A stretch of DNA of 47,971 nucleotides from an uncultured Rhodospirillales bacterium (GTDB taxonomy: Bacteria; Pseudomonadota; Alphaproteobacteria; Rhodospirillales; UBA2165). The notes beneath the pieces are model-generated. The model saw only the letters and a program-made list of their open reading frames with translations. It had not been told where the DNA came from and searched no databases. Of the stretch, positions 21,552 to 31,239 are shown one piece after another (within the stretch, counting starts at the first letter, position 1; every line of letters starts with the position of its first letter). A program made the position numbers and the translations under genes. The stretch lies in assembly GCA_905614355.1 (NCBI GenBank), contig CAJQSN010000013.1:1-47971 (forward strand), given 5' to 3'.

Positions 21552-22310
21552 ATGACTGCAATCAGAGTTATAGCACGGCTAGATATCAAGGCCCCAAATC
21601 TAGTTAAAGGGGTGCACCTGGAAGGCCTACGTATTATGGGTTTACCTTCAGATTTTTCAGAGCGTTACTATGTGCAAGGTGCTGATGAAATAATTTATCA
21701 AGACATCGTTGCCAGCCTTTACGGACGTAATAACATTCTGGACCTCGTTATAGATACCGCAAAAAATGTTTTTATTCCGATGACAATCGGAGGTGGGATT
21801 CGTTCGGTTGAAGATGCCCGAGCGGCCCTCCGAGCAGGAGGAGATAAAATCAGCATTAACACAGCCGTGACAAAATCGCCTGAATTGATCTCCGAATTAT
21901 CCAAAACCTTCGGTAGTCAATGTATCGTCGTGACGATTGAGACAATCCGAGACAAAGATGGTGTTTACCGGGTTTTTACAGATAATGGCCGCGAACGCTC
22001 CAACCTAGAAGCAGTTGCTTGGGCTGGACAGGTTGAAAAATTAGGCGCTGGTGAAATTCTAATCACCTCTGTTGATCAAGAAGGCACCTTCAAAGGATTC
22101 GATATTAACCTTATTAGGAACATTACAGAACGTGTTAAGATTCCAGTCATTGCTCACGGAGGGGCGGGTTCTCCTGAGGATGTTGTCTCAGCTATACGCG
22201 ACGGGAACGCGGATGCTGTCGCTATAGCCAGTATTCTACACTATGAACGCTTTACAATTAAGGATGTTAAAAAGGCTCTAATCAGTGCTGGGTATGAGGT
22301 ACGGTTATGA
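21552..22310 (+). CDS. HisF-like cyclase subunit of a sugar-amidation pathway
   Basis: A 252-residue (beta-alpha)8 barrel homologous to the HisF subunit of imidazole glycerol phosphate synthase. It opens RVIARLDIKAPNLVKGVHLE with the first catalytic Asp at position 11; the second, Asp130 in true HisF, is Glu130 here (VVTIETIRDKDG). The insert GLPSDFSERYYVQGADEI replaces the histidine-pathway sequence. With the HisH homologue next to it and a sugar amidotransferase downstream, it resembles the WbuZ/HisF2 proteins that channel ammonia for acetamidino-sugar formation. No other his gene is present. The histidine role is unlikely but not excluded. Confidence 0.85.
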   Translation: MTAIRVIARLDIKAPNLVKGVHLEGLRIMGLPSDFSERYYVQGADEIIYQDIVASLYGRNNILDLVIDTAKNVFIPMTIGGGIRSVEDARAALRAGGDKISINTAVTKSPELISELSKTFGSQCIVVTIETIRDKDGVYRVFTDNGRERSNLEAVAWAGQVEKLGAGEILITSVDQEGTFKGFDINLIRNITERVKIPVIAHGGAGSPEDVVSAIRDGNADAVAIASILHYERFTIKDVKKALISAGYEVRL

Positions 22311-22948
22311 TTAAGGTAGGTATCATTGATTATGATTGCGGTAACCTATTTAGCGTTCACCACACCTTGAAGCACATTGGGGCTGAACCCTATTTTTGTA
22401 AAACTCCAGACGATACCGCTCGCGCGGACCGTTTACTGTTGCCTGGTGTTGGTGCTTTTGGCGATGCCATTTCGACCATCCGCCAACGCGGTTTGGCCGA
22501 AGCAATCTGTGAGGTTGCAAAGGCCGGTCGACCTGTTATGGGCATTTGTCTCGGCATGCAATTGCTCGTTGATAAAAGTGAGGAAGATGAAGGACAACAA
22601 GGCTTAGGCTTAATTCCCGGGCAAATCGTTCGGCTTCCAACAAATGCTCGTGAAATTAATTCACGCTTCAAAATTCCCAATGTAGGATGGAGCCACCTTA
22701 ATCGTCCGGAAGGTATTGACTGGAGCGACACCATACTCAAACGCAACAACGAAAAAGACTTTACATATTTTGTTCACTCCTATCACCTTGATAGTAAAAA
22801 TTCAAAACATGTCCTAGCCACCCAAAAATTTGGGGATATGCAAAGTCCTTCTGTAATAGTCCGAGACAATATTAGTGGTTGTCAGTTTCATCCGGAACGC
22901 AGCAGCGACGCAGGTTTAAACATACTCAAGACTTGGATCGAACTATGA
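22307..22948 (+). CDS. HisH-like glutamine amidotransferase subunit
   Basis: A 213-residue class I glutaminase. The catalytic triad is visible: Cys81 in GICLGMQLL, and His195 and Glu197 in GCQFHPERSSDAG. It starts within the HisF-like stop (ATGA overlap), so the two are made together and should form the ammonia-tunnel complex. In LPS and flagellar glycan loci such pairs (WbuY/WbuZ) feed ammonia to a PP-loop sugar amidotransferase, which is present here at 26.2-27.4 kb. Confidence 0.88.
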   Translation: MIKVGIIDYDCGNLFSVHHTLKHIGAEPYFCKTPDDTARADRLLLPGVGAFGDAISTIRQRGLAEAICEVAKAGRPVMGICLGMQLLVDKSEEDEGQQGLGLIPGQIVRLPTNAREINSRFKIPNVGWSHLNRPEGIDWSDTILKRNNEKDFTYFVHSYHLDSKNSKHVLATQKFGDMQSPSVIVRDNISGCQFHPERSSDAGLNILKTWIEL

Positions 22949-23012
22949 AACATCTTTCACAATCAATTTTTACCATTTGTGTTAAATTTAGATAATTAAA
23001 ATTAGGCCTAAG

Positions 23013-23075
23013 ATGAACGATAAAATTTCCTATCTAGAACACGTCAATTATTTAGTTAAAGCGTATGCCCACTGA
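23013..23075 (+). CDS. Possible 20-residue upstream ORF overlapping the epimerase start
   Basis: An ATG at 23013, six bases after AGG, opens a 20-codon frame (MNDKISYLEHVNYLVKAYAH) whose TGA lies 8 bases beyond the epimerase ATG in another frame. Such an overlap could couple translation of the epimerase. It may equally be a chance frame; no family is recognised. Confidence 0.3.
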   Translation: MNDKISYLEHVNYLVKAYAH

Positions 23076-24135
23076 AGTCCCAGATGATTACCGTCAAAAG
23101 ACACTAAAAGAGAGCGAGCATATATTCGATGCTTTGATATCAGCCAAGGGGCTTAAAAAACGCAAAGTATTGATCGTTGGTGGAGCAGGTTACATTGGCG
23201 TACCGCTAACCTTCTATCTTTTAAAACGAGGGTATGATGTCAGATGTCTAGATCTATTACTCTACGGAAATGGACACAGCATTCACGGCTTTCTTGGTGA
23301 GCCTGGCTATGAGTTTATGGGTGGCGACATGGCGGATGCCAATACCGTTCAAACTGCCTTAAATGGCGTCACTGACGTTCTCATACTTGCAGGTTTAGTC
23401 GGGGATCCTATCACACGGCTCTACCCAGAGCAATCGGCCGCAATTAATGATCGCGCCTTAATTCAATTACTAAGAAATTTGGATGGGAAAAACCTTAATC
23501 GCGTCGTTTTTATTTCTACGTGCTCAAATTATGGGGAAATACCAGAAAACAGATTAGCGGATGAGAATTATGAATTGAAACCCCTATCGTTATACGCCAA
23601 TTCAAAAGTAGCACTAGAGAGTGAACTCCTAAAAATGAAAAACAACGTCGACTTTTGCGGTACAGTCCTACGTTTTGCAACCGCATTTGGACTTAGCGGT
23701 AGAATGCGGTTTGACTTAACAGTTAGTGAATTCACCCGGGAGATGTTCTTTAAAAAAGAAATAGAGGTTTATGATGCCGATACTTGGCGCCCCTATTGCC
23801 ATGTTCGAGATTTTGCCCGAGCTATCACCACTGTTTTAGAGGCTCCTCAAGATAGTGTTTATTTTGACGTCTTCAATGCCGGTGGGGACATCAATAATTT
23901 CACCAAAGGCATGTTAGTCGAACGTATAGGTACATTTTTACCTGATGCGGAAATTAAATACGTCTCCGGTGGTTTTGATCGTCGCAATTACAAAGTAGAT
24001 TTTTCTAAGATAAAAAATTCTCTGTACTTCACACCAAACTATTCTGTCGAGGAAGGTGTTCGCGAGCTAATCACGGCCTTAAGGGACGGGTTCTTTGCAG
24101 ATTACGAAGATCGCCTCAACCGTCTATCGCAATAA
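23065..24135 (+). CDS. NAD-dependent epimerase/dehydratase (SDR superfamily)
   Basis: A 356-residue extended short-chain dehydrogenase acting on nucleotide sugars. The Rossmann motif GGAGYIG is at 39-45, STCSNYG at 151-157 and the catalytic Tyr177-x3-Lys181 in SLYANSKVALE. The WRPYCHVRDFARA segment is typical of sugar-nucleotide epimerases. About 30 residues precede the fold, so translation could begin later, but no better-supported start was found. It follows the HisF/HisH pair on the same strand and likely makes the sugar they modify. The exact substrate cannot be read from the sequence. Confidence 0.9.
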   Translation: MPTEVPDDYRQKTLKESEHIFDALISAKGLKKRKVLIVGGAGYIGVPLTFYLLKRGYDVRCLDLLLYGNGHSIHGFLGEPGYEFMGGDMADANTVQTALNGVTDVLILAGLVGDPITRLYPEQSAAINDRALIQLLRNLDGKNLNRVVFISTCSNYGEIPENRLADENYELKPLSLYANSKVALESELLKMKNNVDFCGTVLRFATAFGLSGRMRFDLTVSEFTREMFFKKEIEVYDADTWRPYCHVRDFARAITTVLEAPQDSVYFDVFNAGGDINNFTKGMLVERIGTFLPDAEIKYVSGGFDRRNYKVDFSKIKNSLYFTPNYSVEEGVRELITALRDGFFADYEDRLNRLSQ

Positions 24136-24161
24136 CGAAATTACCTATCCTGCTCCCTTAA

Positions 24162-26021
24162 TTAAGGCTTCATGAGCCTTTTAAAAAAGCTTACTACATC
24201 ATCGGCCGGAATGACTGGACAAAAGTAAGACTTCACCGCCTCATGGTTTTGACTATAAAAGGTGCCTTTTTCTAAATAAGTCGTCATCTTATCGATAAAC
24301 CAATCTAGCTTTTGTTCAAAAACAATAGTCTCTTTAAATAATTTAACTGCTTGATCCGATAAGTCGCTATCATCGAACAAAAGAATATCTGCATCCGTAT
24401 ACAACCCTTCGATAAACGACGTTGAAACCCAACTGTAGATCAAAACATCCGCTGCCATGACCGTTTCTTCATATGATTGTTCTGTTGTAATAACTTCCAT
24501 CCCTCCACCCAGATCAGCCACTAAATTATCCCAAGTACTGCGCATTTCTGAAGTTGCGTAATCTTTTATAATAATTCGATACTGATCCGAATAATACGAC
24601 AAAGTTTCAATAATACGGCGGTGGGCTTGCCAATTCCAAAACTCCGCCTTAGGCCGATTGTAGCCAAAATAAAACTGATTGTAACCAAACACACCACCAA
24701 TCGTTAACAGTACGGTTTTACGTTCCCTATTTGGCCGCTGGTAACCATTATACTTCCCTTTGAAATAAGGCGTGCCACCAACGCATATATCCAGTTCTGG
24801 GTTTTTATTGTGATTTCTGAGTGGGGAACGCTCACTGTTTAATATATCTCGAACCGCTGTCCCAAACACTACATGATTATTGGTAAAGCGAAAGTCTGTC
24901 ACATCATATCCTGGAACCGAGTAATATGCTCCGTAACCTCCATGCATCCAGCATATGGTTTTTATCCCATTTTTGTGAGCGGCTTCATTTGCCATTACGC
25001 TTGAAATATTGAAATGTGATAATGTTTGCACAGCAAGAAGGCTTATTCGCCCGCGGCCCAGTATTTTGTTATATTTCTGATAGGCTTTGAGCATGCGTTC
25101 CAAGGAACGTGAAAGCACAGGCACCATACTTTCTATAAATGGGCGGAGAGAAAGCCCTTCATATTTTATATTGCTCAAATCCGTCCCCCTAAATAAGCCA
25201 TCGAGCAGATCCTTAACACTAACATAGGGCAAACCACTATTTAGCGGAACACCTACGTCAAGCAAAGCGCTGATATTTATTTCCTGCTTCACGAGCTCCG
25301 GAGCCATAGCTTCAATCTCTTTACAATTAATGGATAATATCTGATTTGTCTTACGGCTAATACCAAATTGAATAAAAATTGAACCTATATGCCGTTTTAA
25401 GAGGTATAAAAACGTCTGGGATTTTCGGATGATTTGATCGATGCGCGGTTGACCAAATGAAAATATTCCCTCGGCAATTACAGTTTCAACATGAGGGATT
25501 GGTGGCGTTTGAAAAATGACTTTGATCCCGAGAGCTTCTTGAACTTGAACTTTTTCCAAAATATTACCTATAATGGAATTTTTTGGTGAAAATAAACCCA
25601 TGTCATCAAACGTAAGTTTGGACCCAAGCGCCACAACGAAATTAGAGGCATTATATTTTTTTAAAATTTGGCGAAGTTGGAACAAATAGCAAATGATCTG
25701 ATCTAGGTTTATTTTAAGAGGATACCCTAAATATTTAAATGGTCGCAAATCTTCAAAAGCAAAACGCGAATCAGTCTCTATCAAGGCACTATCTAAATCA
25801 GCTACCAGTCGATCTACTTTCTCTAGCGATTGCTCATAAAGAGACCAAAACTCACTCATTTCATAAAAATCGGAAATTGCCGCAGTCTTTACTCCCGCTT
25901 GTTCCAAGGCATAATAGGACATAGGGTTCGCGGCAATTGCTACTCCTTGACCGGTTTTAACGGCAGAAATTGCTGATTGTACTTGCCACTCAAACTCAAC
26001 AATATATATAGATTCTATCAT
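24162..26021 (-). CDS. Large predicted glycosyltransferase / surface carbohydrate protein
   Basis: About 619 residues from the ATG at 26021, which follows AGGTGAT; a TTG ten codons earlier has no ribosome site. The C-terminal half has the shape of GT-B surface-carbohydrate enzymes: a nucleotide-domain start KTICWMHGGYGAYYSVPGYD, a strand after KTVLLTIGGV, and the donor-site region ITTEQSYEETVMAADVLIYS followed by TSFIEGLY. The N-terminal half (VAIAANPMSYYALE) is like capsule polysaccharide transferases. It runs convergent to the epimerase, with a 26-base gap. Linkage and sugar are unknown. Assignment to the family is moderate, to a reaction low. Confidence 0.65.
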   Translation of the reverse strand: MIESIYIVEFEWQVQSAISAVKTGQGVAIAANPMSYYALEQAGVKTAAISDFYEMSEFWSLYEQSLEKVDRLVADLDSALIETDSRFAFEDLRPFKYLGYPLKINLDQIICYLFQLRQILKKYNASNFVVALGSKLTFDDMGLFSPKNSIIGNILEKVQVQEALGIKVIFQTPPIPHVETVIAEGIFSFGQPRIDQIIRKSQTFLYLLKRHIGSIFIQFGISRKTNQILSINCKEIEAMAPELVKQEINISALLDVGVPLNSGLPYVSVKDLLDGLFRGTDLSNIKYEGLSLRPFIESMVPVLSRSLERMLKAYQKYNKILGRGRISLLAVQTLSHFNISSVMANEAAHKNGIKTICWMHGGYGAYYSVPGYDVTDFRFTNNHVVFGTAVRDILNSERSPLRNHNKNPELDICVGGTPYFKGKYNGYQRPNRERKTVLLTIGGVFGYNQFYFGYNRPKAEFWNWQAHRRIIETLSYYSDQYRIIIKDYATSEMRSTWDNLVADLGGGMEVITTEQSYEETVMAADVLIYSWVSTSFIEGLYTDADILLFDDSDLSDQAVKLFKETIVFEQKLDWFIDKMTTYLEKGTFYSQNHEAVKSYFCPVIPADDVVSFFKRLMKP

Positions 26022-26251
26022 ATCACCTAAACTATTTATTGATTTTAACAAAACGAATTCTTAAGGACAGTCGTTCTAGAACTATACACAAAAGCAAGCA
26101 AGATAGATAGAACCGCCTTTACTTGACAATAATCAAGCCAAATATTACAGCTCAGACTGAGTTAAACATATTTTTTGATTGTTGTTTTTGTTCTGCCACC
26201 ATAAGAATACCGCTTATAAATTTACCTCAATTACCATTTGGATATTTATCA

Positions 26252-27448
26252 ATGTGCCCAAGCGAAGTTTTCGAAATTGACCCGCAACAACTTGTCCTAC
26301 CAAAAAATATTAGGTTCTGCACAAAATGTGTGATGTCAAATCAACGTCCACGAATTACCTTTGACGATGAAGGCGTCTGCAGCGCGTGCCATTATGCAGA
26401 AACCAAAAGTAAAACGATCGACTGGGATACTCGGAAAAGACAATTTCAAGAACTTTGTGACAGGCATCGTAGTAAAGACGGTTCATGGGACGTAATTGTT
26501 CCCTGCTCTGGAGGGAAGGATTCTTCACGAATTGCCCATCAGTTAAAGCATGATTATAGAATGCACCCTCTGTGTGTAACATTTTCCCCTCCCGTATATT
26601 CTGAAATTGGTTGGAAAAATTTACGAGCCTTTATTGATTCTGGTTTCGATCATATTTTGATTTCACCTAGCGGCACCATCAACAAAGCTTTATCCAAAGC
26701 AAGTTTTATTCATCTTGGTGATCATAATGAAATATTTGATCATGGGCAAATGTCAGCCCCCTTCCGGGTCGCTGCTGAAAATAACATAAAACTGGTTATT
26801 TACGGTGAAAATGGTGAGGCAGAATATGGTGGCACGTCAGATAATAACGACAAACCGGGCATGCCTTGGAATGACTTTGATCGAACTTACTACAGCATTA
26901 GTCTTGATTATCTTATCAATATAACAAAGGAAATGGGCTATTTTACTGAGCCCATTACAAGTAAATCTTTTGATGCATATAGCATGCCCCCACTAGAGGA
27001 GTTAGAACGCCTTGGAATAGAAATGCATTGGTTTGCTTACTATCACTTTTGGGTGCCTCAAGATAATTTTTATTATGCCGCCAAACATACTGGGTTTGAA
27101 GCCAATCCAAATGGACGAACCACGGGCACGTATTCAAAATATGCTCAACTTGATGATTATACAGACGCATTTTTATATTTCATGATGTTCATCAAATATG
27201 GCTTCGGTCGTACGACGTCTGATGCCGCCCATGAAGTTCGCGATGGCCATATTACGCGTGAAGAGGCAGTAGAGCTTGTCCGGCGCTATGACGGTGAGTT
27301 TCCTGAAAAAGAACTTGATATTTTTCTGAACTATATTGGTATCAGTGTGGATGAATTTTGGGAAGCCGTCGATAAGTTTAGACTTCCACACATTTGGGCT
27401 AAAATGGATACTAACTGGAAACTGAAAAATGCTGTTTATTTAGACTAA
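26252..27448 (+). CDS. N-acetyl sugar amidotransferase (PseA/WbpG/WbuX type)
   Basis: A PP-loop ATPase that converts an acetamido group on a sugar to acetamidino using ammonia. It has an N-terminal zinc site (Cys23/Cys26 in FCTKCVM and Cys43/Cys46 in VCSACHY), the ATP-binding SGGKDSS at 86-92 and the conserved VIYGENGEAEYGGT. I take the ATG at 26252 (398 residues). The frame is open upstream to a TTG at 26123, but those 43 residues do not look like the family and lack a ribosome site. It works with the HisF/HisH-like pair 4 kb upstream. Products in other bacteria sit on LPS, capsule or flagellin. Confidence 0.9.
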   Translation: MCPSEVFEIDPQQLVLPKNIRFCTKCVMSNQRPRITFDDEGVCSACHYAETKSKTIDWDTRKRQFQELCDRHRSKDGSWDVIVPCSGGKDSSRIAHQLKHDYRMHPLCVTFSPPVYSEIGWKNLRAFIDSGFDHILISPSGTINKALSKASFIHLGDHNEIFDHGQMSAPFRVAAENNIKLVIYGENGEAEYGGTSDNNDKPGMPWNDFDRTYYSISLDYLINITKEMGYFTEPITSKSFDAYSMPPLEELERLGIEMHWFAYYHFWVPQDNFYYAAKHTGFEANPNGRTTGTYSKYAQLDDYTDAFLYFMMFIKYGFGRTTSDAAHEVRDGHITREEAVELVRRYDGEFPEKELDIFLNYIGISVDEFWEAVDKFRLPHIWAKMDTNWKLKNAVYLD

Positions 27449-27471
27449 TAATAAAAAGGGAGGCCGCCAGC

Positions 27472-28140
27472 ATGGCCGGAGAAAGTCCAATACACCCGCG
27501 CTATCAAGACTATGTTATTAAAGGTGGGCGTTTAATTGGTGAATTTGAACAAATGTATCGCGATCATGAGGATCCTTGGCAGCAGGCAGAGCTTGACGCC
27601 CTCGAAACAGAAAAATCTGTTGGTATAAGCTTAGTCAAACGCCTGGGCATTTTTTGTGACACCAAAAAAGTATTGGAACTCGGCTGCGGATTTGGCCATT
27701 ATTCTCAGCGGTTTGCTGAAATGGGTTTTGAAACCATCGGCATAGATATATCCAAGACGGCAATTGACAAAGCTCGAGAATTACACCCAAGTTGTCGCTT
27801 TGAAGTTGGCCAGATTAATGACTACGCAACTCTCAAGGAATTTGCGCCGGATGTAATAGTGATGTCTGAAATCAGCTGGTACATCCTGGACGATCTAAAG
27901 GCGTTCCTAGATTTTATCAGAGAAGAGATGCCGCAAGTCTATATTTTACACATTCTCACAACTTATCCTCCGGGCGAACAAGGCTATGGGCGCGAATACT
28001 TTACAAACCTTAAGGAAATTATGCTTTATTTTAAAATGTTATACCTTGAATCGGGAGAAGTGCACTGCCGAAGTGGGTATAAGCCTGTCTGGTTCCTTGG
28101 TACTTTTGATAACAAACAATCCACCTACTGGCCGAGCTAA
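27472..28140 (+). CDS. Class I SAM-dependent methyltransferase
   Basis: A 222-residue methyltransferase with SAM motif I VLELGCGFGHY at 67-77, motif II acidic residue in ETIGIDIS and a motif IV-like VIVMSEISWYIL. A strong GGGAGG lies 9 bases before the ATG. It follows the amidotransferase by 23 bases and is likely co-transcribed, so a methyl group on the same glycan is a reasonable inference. No distant relative gives a substrate. Confidence 0.85.
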   Translation: MAGESPIHPRYQDYVIKGGRLIGEFEQMYRDHEDPWQQAELDALETEKSVGISLVKRLGIFCDTKKVLELGCGFGHYSQRFAEMGFETIGIDISKTAIDKARELHPSCRFEVGQINDYATLKEFAPDVIVMSEISWYILDDLKAFLDFIREEMPQVYILHILTTYPPGEQGYGREYFTNLKEIMLYFKMLYLESGEVHCRSGYKPVWFLGTFDNKQSTYWPS

Positions 28141-28313
28141 TAATAATTTAAGCTCATCTAATATACATTTTACACTTTTTTAAGCTAAATTATTACAGGT
28201 GTATTGAAATGTTTTTTCCATACTTGCGGCGTAACAAAATGGCTTTGAATTAAAAGAGCGCCCAGGACCCCATCGATGGATCCAACAGCTCGACCAAAAT
28301 TAAACTATGTCAA

Positions 28314-28338
28314 ATAGCGTCTACAGGGTAGACGCTAT
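28314..28338 (-). terminator. Hairpin terminator behind the EF-hand gene
   Basis: ATAGCGTCTAC pairs perfectly with GTAGACGCTAT (11 bp) around a three-base loop. It lies 43 bases past the stop of the minus-strand EF-hand gene. The T tract on that strand is short (TTTG, then TTTAATTTT further on), so it may be a weak terminator or serve both strands. Confidence 0.55.
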
Positions 28339-28380
28339 AAAACTACAAAATTATTTTAACTGCAGCAAAAGTTCTTGATT

Positions 28381-29034
28381 TCAAGAAGCAATATCAACTA
28401 ACTCAGTTTCTGGTTGTTTTTGCTTAGGTTGCTCTTCATACTCTTCTTGATACAAATCCTTGTTCAGATTTTCATCATCAAATAGCTTTTCAACCTTAAT
28501 TTCATCGCCATCGAACAACTTATTAGCATCTAAATCTTCGGAATTACTCAACTTATATTGATATTCCATAGATTTTTGGTATTGAGACAATGCAGCGAAA
28601 GTTGAGGTTGATTCATTGGCTCGAACACCTTTTTTTACTTCAACTTGGTCAATACGTCCATCTCCATTCTGGTCTAAACGGGCCAGGGCGTCATGGGTGC
28701 CAACTGTTTCGGCTGCACTAGCTACCATTGCAATTGGTTTATTGGAACTGCCGTTAGCCCTTGAAGCGGCTGGTTGTTGGGCAAGATCTTGAGCCTCAAA
28801 CTTCGAATTATACTCAACAATTTCGAAGTTATCAGTTCCATGATCAAGAAAGTTGTTTTTATCCTTAAAGCTAGAATCTGAAGCCCCTTCAATAGCTCTA
28901 ACTAGTGGGCCTGCTTCAAATGGTTTAACTTTTTCGGAAGATGCACTGTCCTGTAAATCAACGCGGAACGGATTTTTTAAACCCGCTATTGTCGCCTCAA
29001 TTAAAGGGGAGTGCCAAAGGTCTGATATAGACAT
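28381..29034 (-). CDS. EF-hand domain protein
   Basis: A 217-residue polar, acidic protein without signal peptide or membrane segment. A canonical calcium loop DQNGDGRIDQVE spans 121-132 with ligands at positions 1, 3, 5, 9 and 12. A second, poor loop may lie at about 168-179 (DLDANKLFDGDE). The C-terminus is Glu/Gln/Lys-rich. It stands alone between a terminator and the broken cation-efflux gene. Calcium binding is by motif; function is unknown. Confidence 0.75.
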   Translation of the reverse strand: MSISDLWHSPLIEATIAGLKNPFRVDLQDSASSEKVKPFEAGPLVRAIEGASDSSFKDKNNFLDHGTDNFEIVEYNSKFEAQDLAQQPAASRANGSSNKPIAMVASAAETVGTHDALARLDQNGDGRIDQVEVKKGVRANESTSTFAALSQYQKSMEYQYKLSNSEDLDANKLFDGDEIKVEKLFDDENLNKDLYQEEYEEQPKQKQPETELVDIAS

Positions 29035-29134
29035 ATAGGTTCTCCTATTTGTTTCAAGACATTCTGCCCTGAATATTTCATGGGTACACTATTAAAATTA
29101 GTAAATCAACCCCTAAACCAAAAAAATAATTTAT

Positions 29135-30107
29135 TTACGAAATACCAATATTTCGATGATGATCAGCTATACTTTGCGCCTCGATAAATATAAGTTGCAT
29201 ATGATTGTGTTTCGCTTTAATTACACTTTCTAATCGTGAGATAGTAGCTTCAACTTCTAGAGAAGTTAAATTGTCTGTAAAATCGATACTCAGATTTAAA
29301 AGAATATCTTCAGGCCCCATATGCATTGTTAGGATTTCATTAATTGCAATAATGCCCGCTTCTTGTTCAACAATTTCACAAATCTGAGAAACTACTTTGG
29401 TCGCCGCACCCTCTCCGATAAGTCGCGGCACCCTCTCCGATAAGAAGACCTTTACTCTCATATGCTAAAAGCGCAGCAGTGATAGCGAGTATTATACCAA
29501 TAATAATTGACGCACCACCGTTTTAAAACGGCATATCCAAATATTCCGCGAGCCAGATCCCCACAAATGCAACGACCAACCCCAACATTGCGGCACTATC
29601 TTCAAATCATACCGTGAATACGGTCGGATCTTTATTGTCGCGCACAGTTTGGAAAAAACCACGTTTCAGGGTGCCATTAATATATTGTTTAGATCTAAAC
29701 TCTTCAAACGCGATATACCAAGCGACTGATTAAAAAATTAAGGCGAATACTAAAACAATATAATTAATACTAACATTTTCAATTACTTCTGGATTCTCAA
29801 CTTTTTTAACACCTTCAAATATAAAAACACCAACACCTAAACCAAATATTATAATAGCAACAACAAAGGTCCAAAAATAAAGTTCCAGACCGTAACCAAA
29901 AGGGTGTTTTTCGTCGGCTGGTAGATTTGATCTTTTTATACCGTATAGTAATAATCCTTGATTACCGGTATCAACTAATGAGTGAACGGCCTCGCTAAGC
30001 ATCGCTGAACTGCCAGTTATAACAGATACGCCAATTTTTGTGATTGCGATTAAAAAATTGCCGCCCCACGCGGTATAAATAACTTTTTTAGATGAAGATG
30101 ATGCCAT
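29135..30107 (-). pseudogene. Cation diffusion facilitator transporter, decayed
   Basis: The N-terminus MASSSSKKVIYTAWGGNFLI starts a CDF efflux transporter (SSAMLSEAVHSLVDTGNQGL with the metal-site region, then DEKHPFGYGLELYFW). The frame then meets TAA at 29730-29732, TGA at 29607-29609 (just before FEDSAAMLGLVVAF) and TAA at 29523-29525. A 22-base tandem duplication at 29401-29444 shifts the frame before the cytoplasmic domain, which continues readably (GEGAATKVVSQICEIVEQEA to the stop at 29135). All pieces are in family order, so this is one gene with four independent lesions. A functional copy would export Zn or other divalent metals. Confidence 0.9.
29401..29444. repeat. 22-bp tandem duplication inside the CDF pseudogene
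   Basis: The unit TCGCCGCACCCTCTCCGATAAG (29401-29422) is repeated at 29423-29444 with one mismatch (C to G at the fifth base). The 22-base size is not a multiple of three and breaks the frame. The mismatch suggests the duplication is not brand new. Confidence 0.9.
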
Positions 30108-30270
30108 TGCCTTGATTTCCTTTAACCGTAAGCAGTCTAATTTACTATTTGATTTTATTTACTAATAGTACTTTAATATTGCCATTTAATAGATACTATT
30201 AAGTTATTGTTATCATCAAAGATAAGGCGTCTAAAATTTTAATAGTTTAAATAAAATGAGGATGAATCCT

Positions 30271-31086
30271 ATGACCCAAGGTCAGGAGTTTGTAGAAGCG
30301 GATATGCGCTACATTGTGGATGACGGTAAACTGCCGGTCATGTACGTAGATTGGCCCGAAGAGGAACACAGAGCTCACCCACCGACCTATGAAAATCAGC
30401 GCGTCAAAATTATAGATGGAAGGCCTAGACAAGACGAATTTAATCTAGCAACCCATGGCTTTGCATTTGTTAATCATAGGACAGCCGTTCAAAACTTCTA
30501 CAATGATGATAATGTCCTCGACGTTTGCTATCCAGAAGTTCAAACATTGATCAAAGAGCATATAAGGTGTGAACGGGTATTAGTATTTGATCACACTATC
30601 CGAACAGCAGATGAAGAAATAATAGCTAAGCACGGGGTCAGGCAGCCAGTAAAGGCTGTTCACAACGATTATACAGAAAAATCAGCTCCCCAGCGGGTAC
30701 GAGATTTATTGCCTGCAGACGAAGCTAAAGAAATTTTACAACGGCGATACGCTATAATTCAAATATGGCGTCCAATTAAAATTATAGAGTCAGAACCTCT
30801 AGCCATATGTGATGGTCGCTCAATTCCAGAGAAGGGATTCGTAATGTTACAACGTCGTTACTCTTACCGTACCGCAGAGGTCTACCATATTTCTTATAGT
30901 GAAGCCCATAGATGGCTATATTTTCCAAAAATGACGCCAGATGAGGCCCTTATTTTCAAGGTATTCGATACCGATCCAAATGCAGGCGTTCGTTTTACTG
31001 CGCATTCTGCATTTGATGACCCCAGCACCGCTGCCGATGCCAATCCACGTGAAAGTATCGAAATACGTGCCTTAGCCCTCTTTTAA
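30271..31086 (+). CDS. CmcJ/NvfI family oxidoreductase (Fe/2OG-like)
   Basis: A 271-residue protein of the CmcJ/NvfI family, whose characterised members are non-haem iron, 2-oxoglutarate dependent. The family hallmark VHNDYTEKSAPQRVRDLLP is present and gives the H-x-D metal pair; a later His in RFTAHSAFDDP or in the EVYHISYSEAHRW region could be the third ligand. Start: the frame opens at the ATG at 30256, but GAGGAT (30260-30265) sits at proper distance from the ATG at 30271, so I choose that. It precedes the sulfatase on the same strand. Substrate unknown. Confidence 0.85.
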   Translation: MTQGQEFVEADMRYIVDDGKLPVMYVDWPEEEHRAHPPTYENQRVKIIDGRPRQDEFNLATHGFAFVNHRTAVQNFYNDDNVLDVCYPEVQTLIKEHIRCERVLVFDHTIRTADEEIIAKHGVRQPVKAVHNDYTEKSAPQRVRDLLPADEAKEILQRRYAIIQIWRPIKIIESEPLAICDGRSIPEKGFVMLQRRYSYRTAEVYHISYSEAHRWLYFPKMTPDEALIFKVFDTDPNAGVRFTAHSAFDDPSTAADANPRESIEIRALALF

Positions 31087-31239
31087 TTATTTTTTCAATA
31101 GATATAGTTTGATGAACAACACTGAAATAAAGAATATTTTATTTAGAGTATTTTCTCCCTATGAAATTAGGGCGTTGTATATTTGACTTCATCTTAACTC
31201 TCAGCTCTATTTTAAACCCTGGCATTAAAGGACAAACTG

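Noticed and set aside
29607-29609. Selenocysteine at the TGA in the cation-efflux gene
   Set aside because: The same gene has two TAA codons and a frame-breaking duplication, so it is simply decayed.
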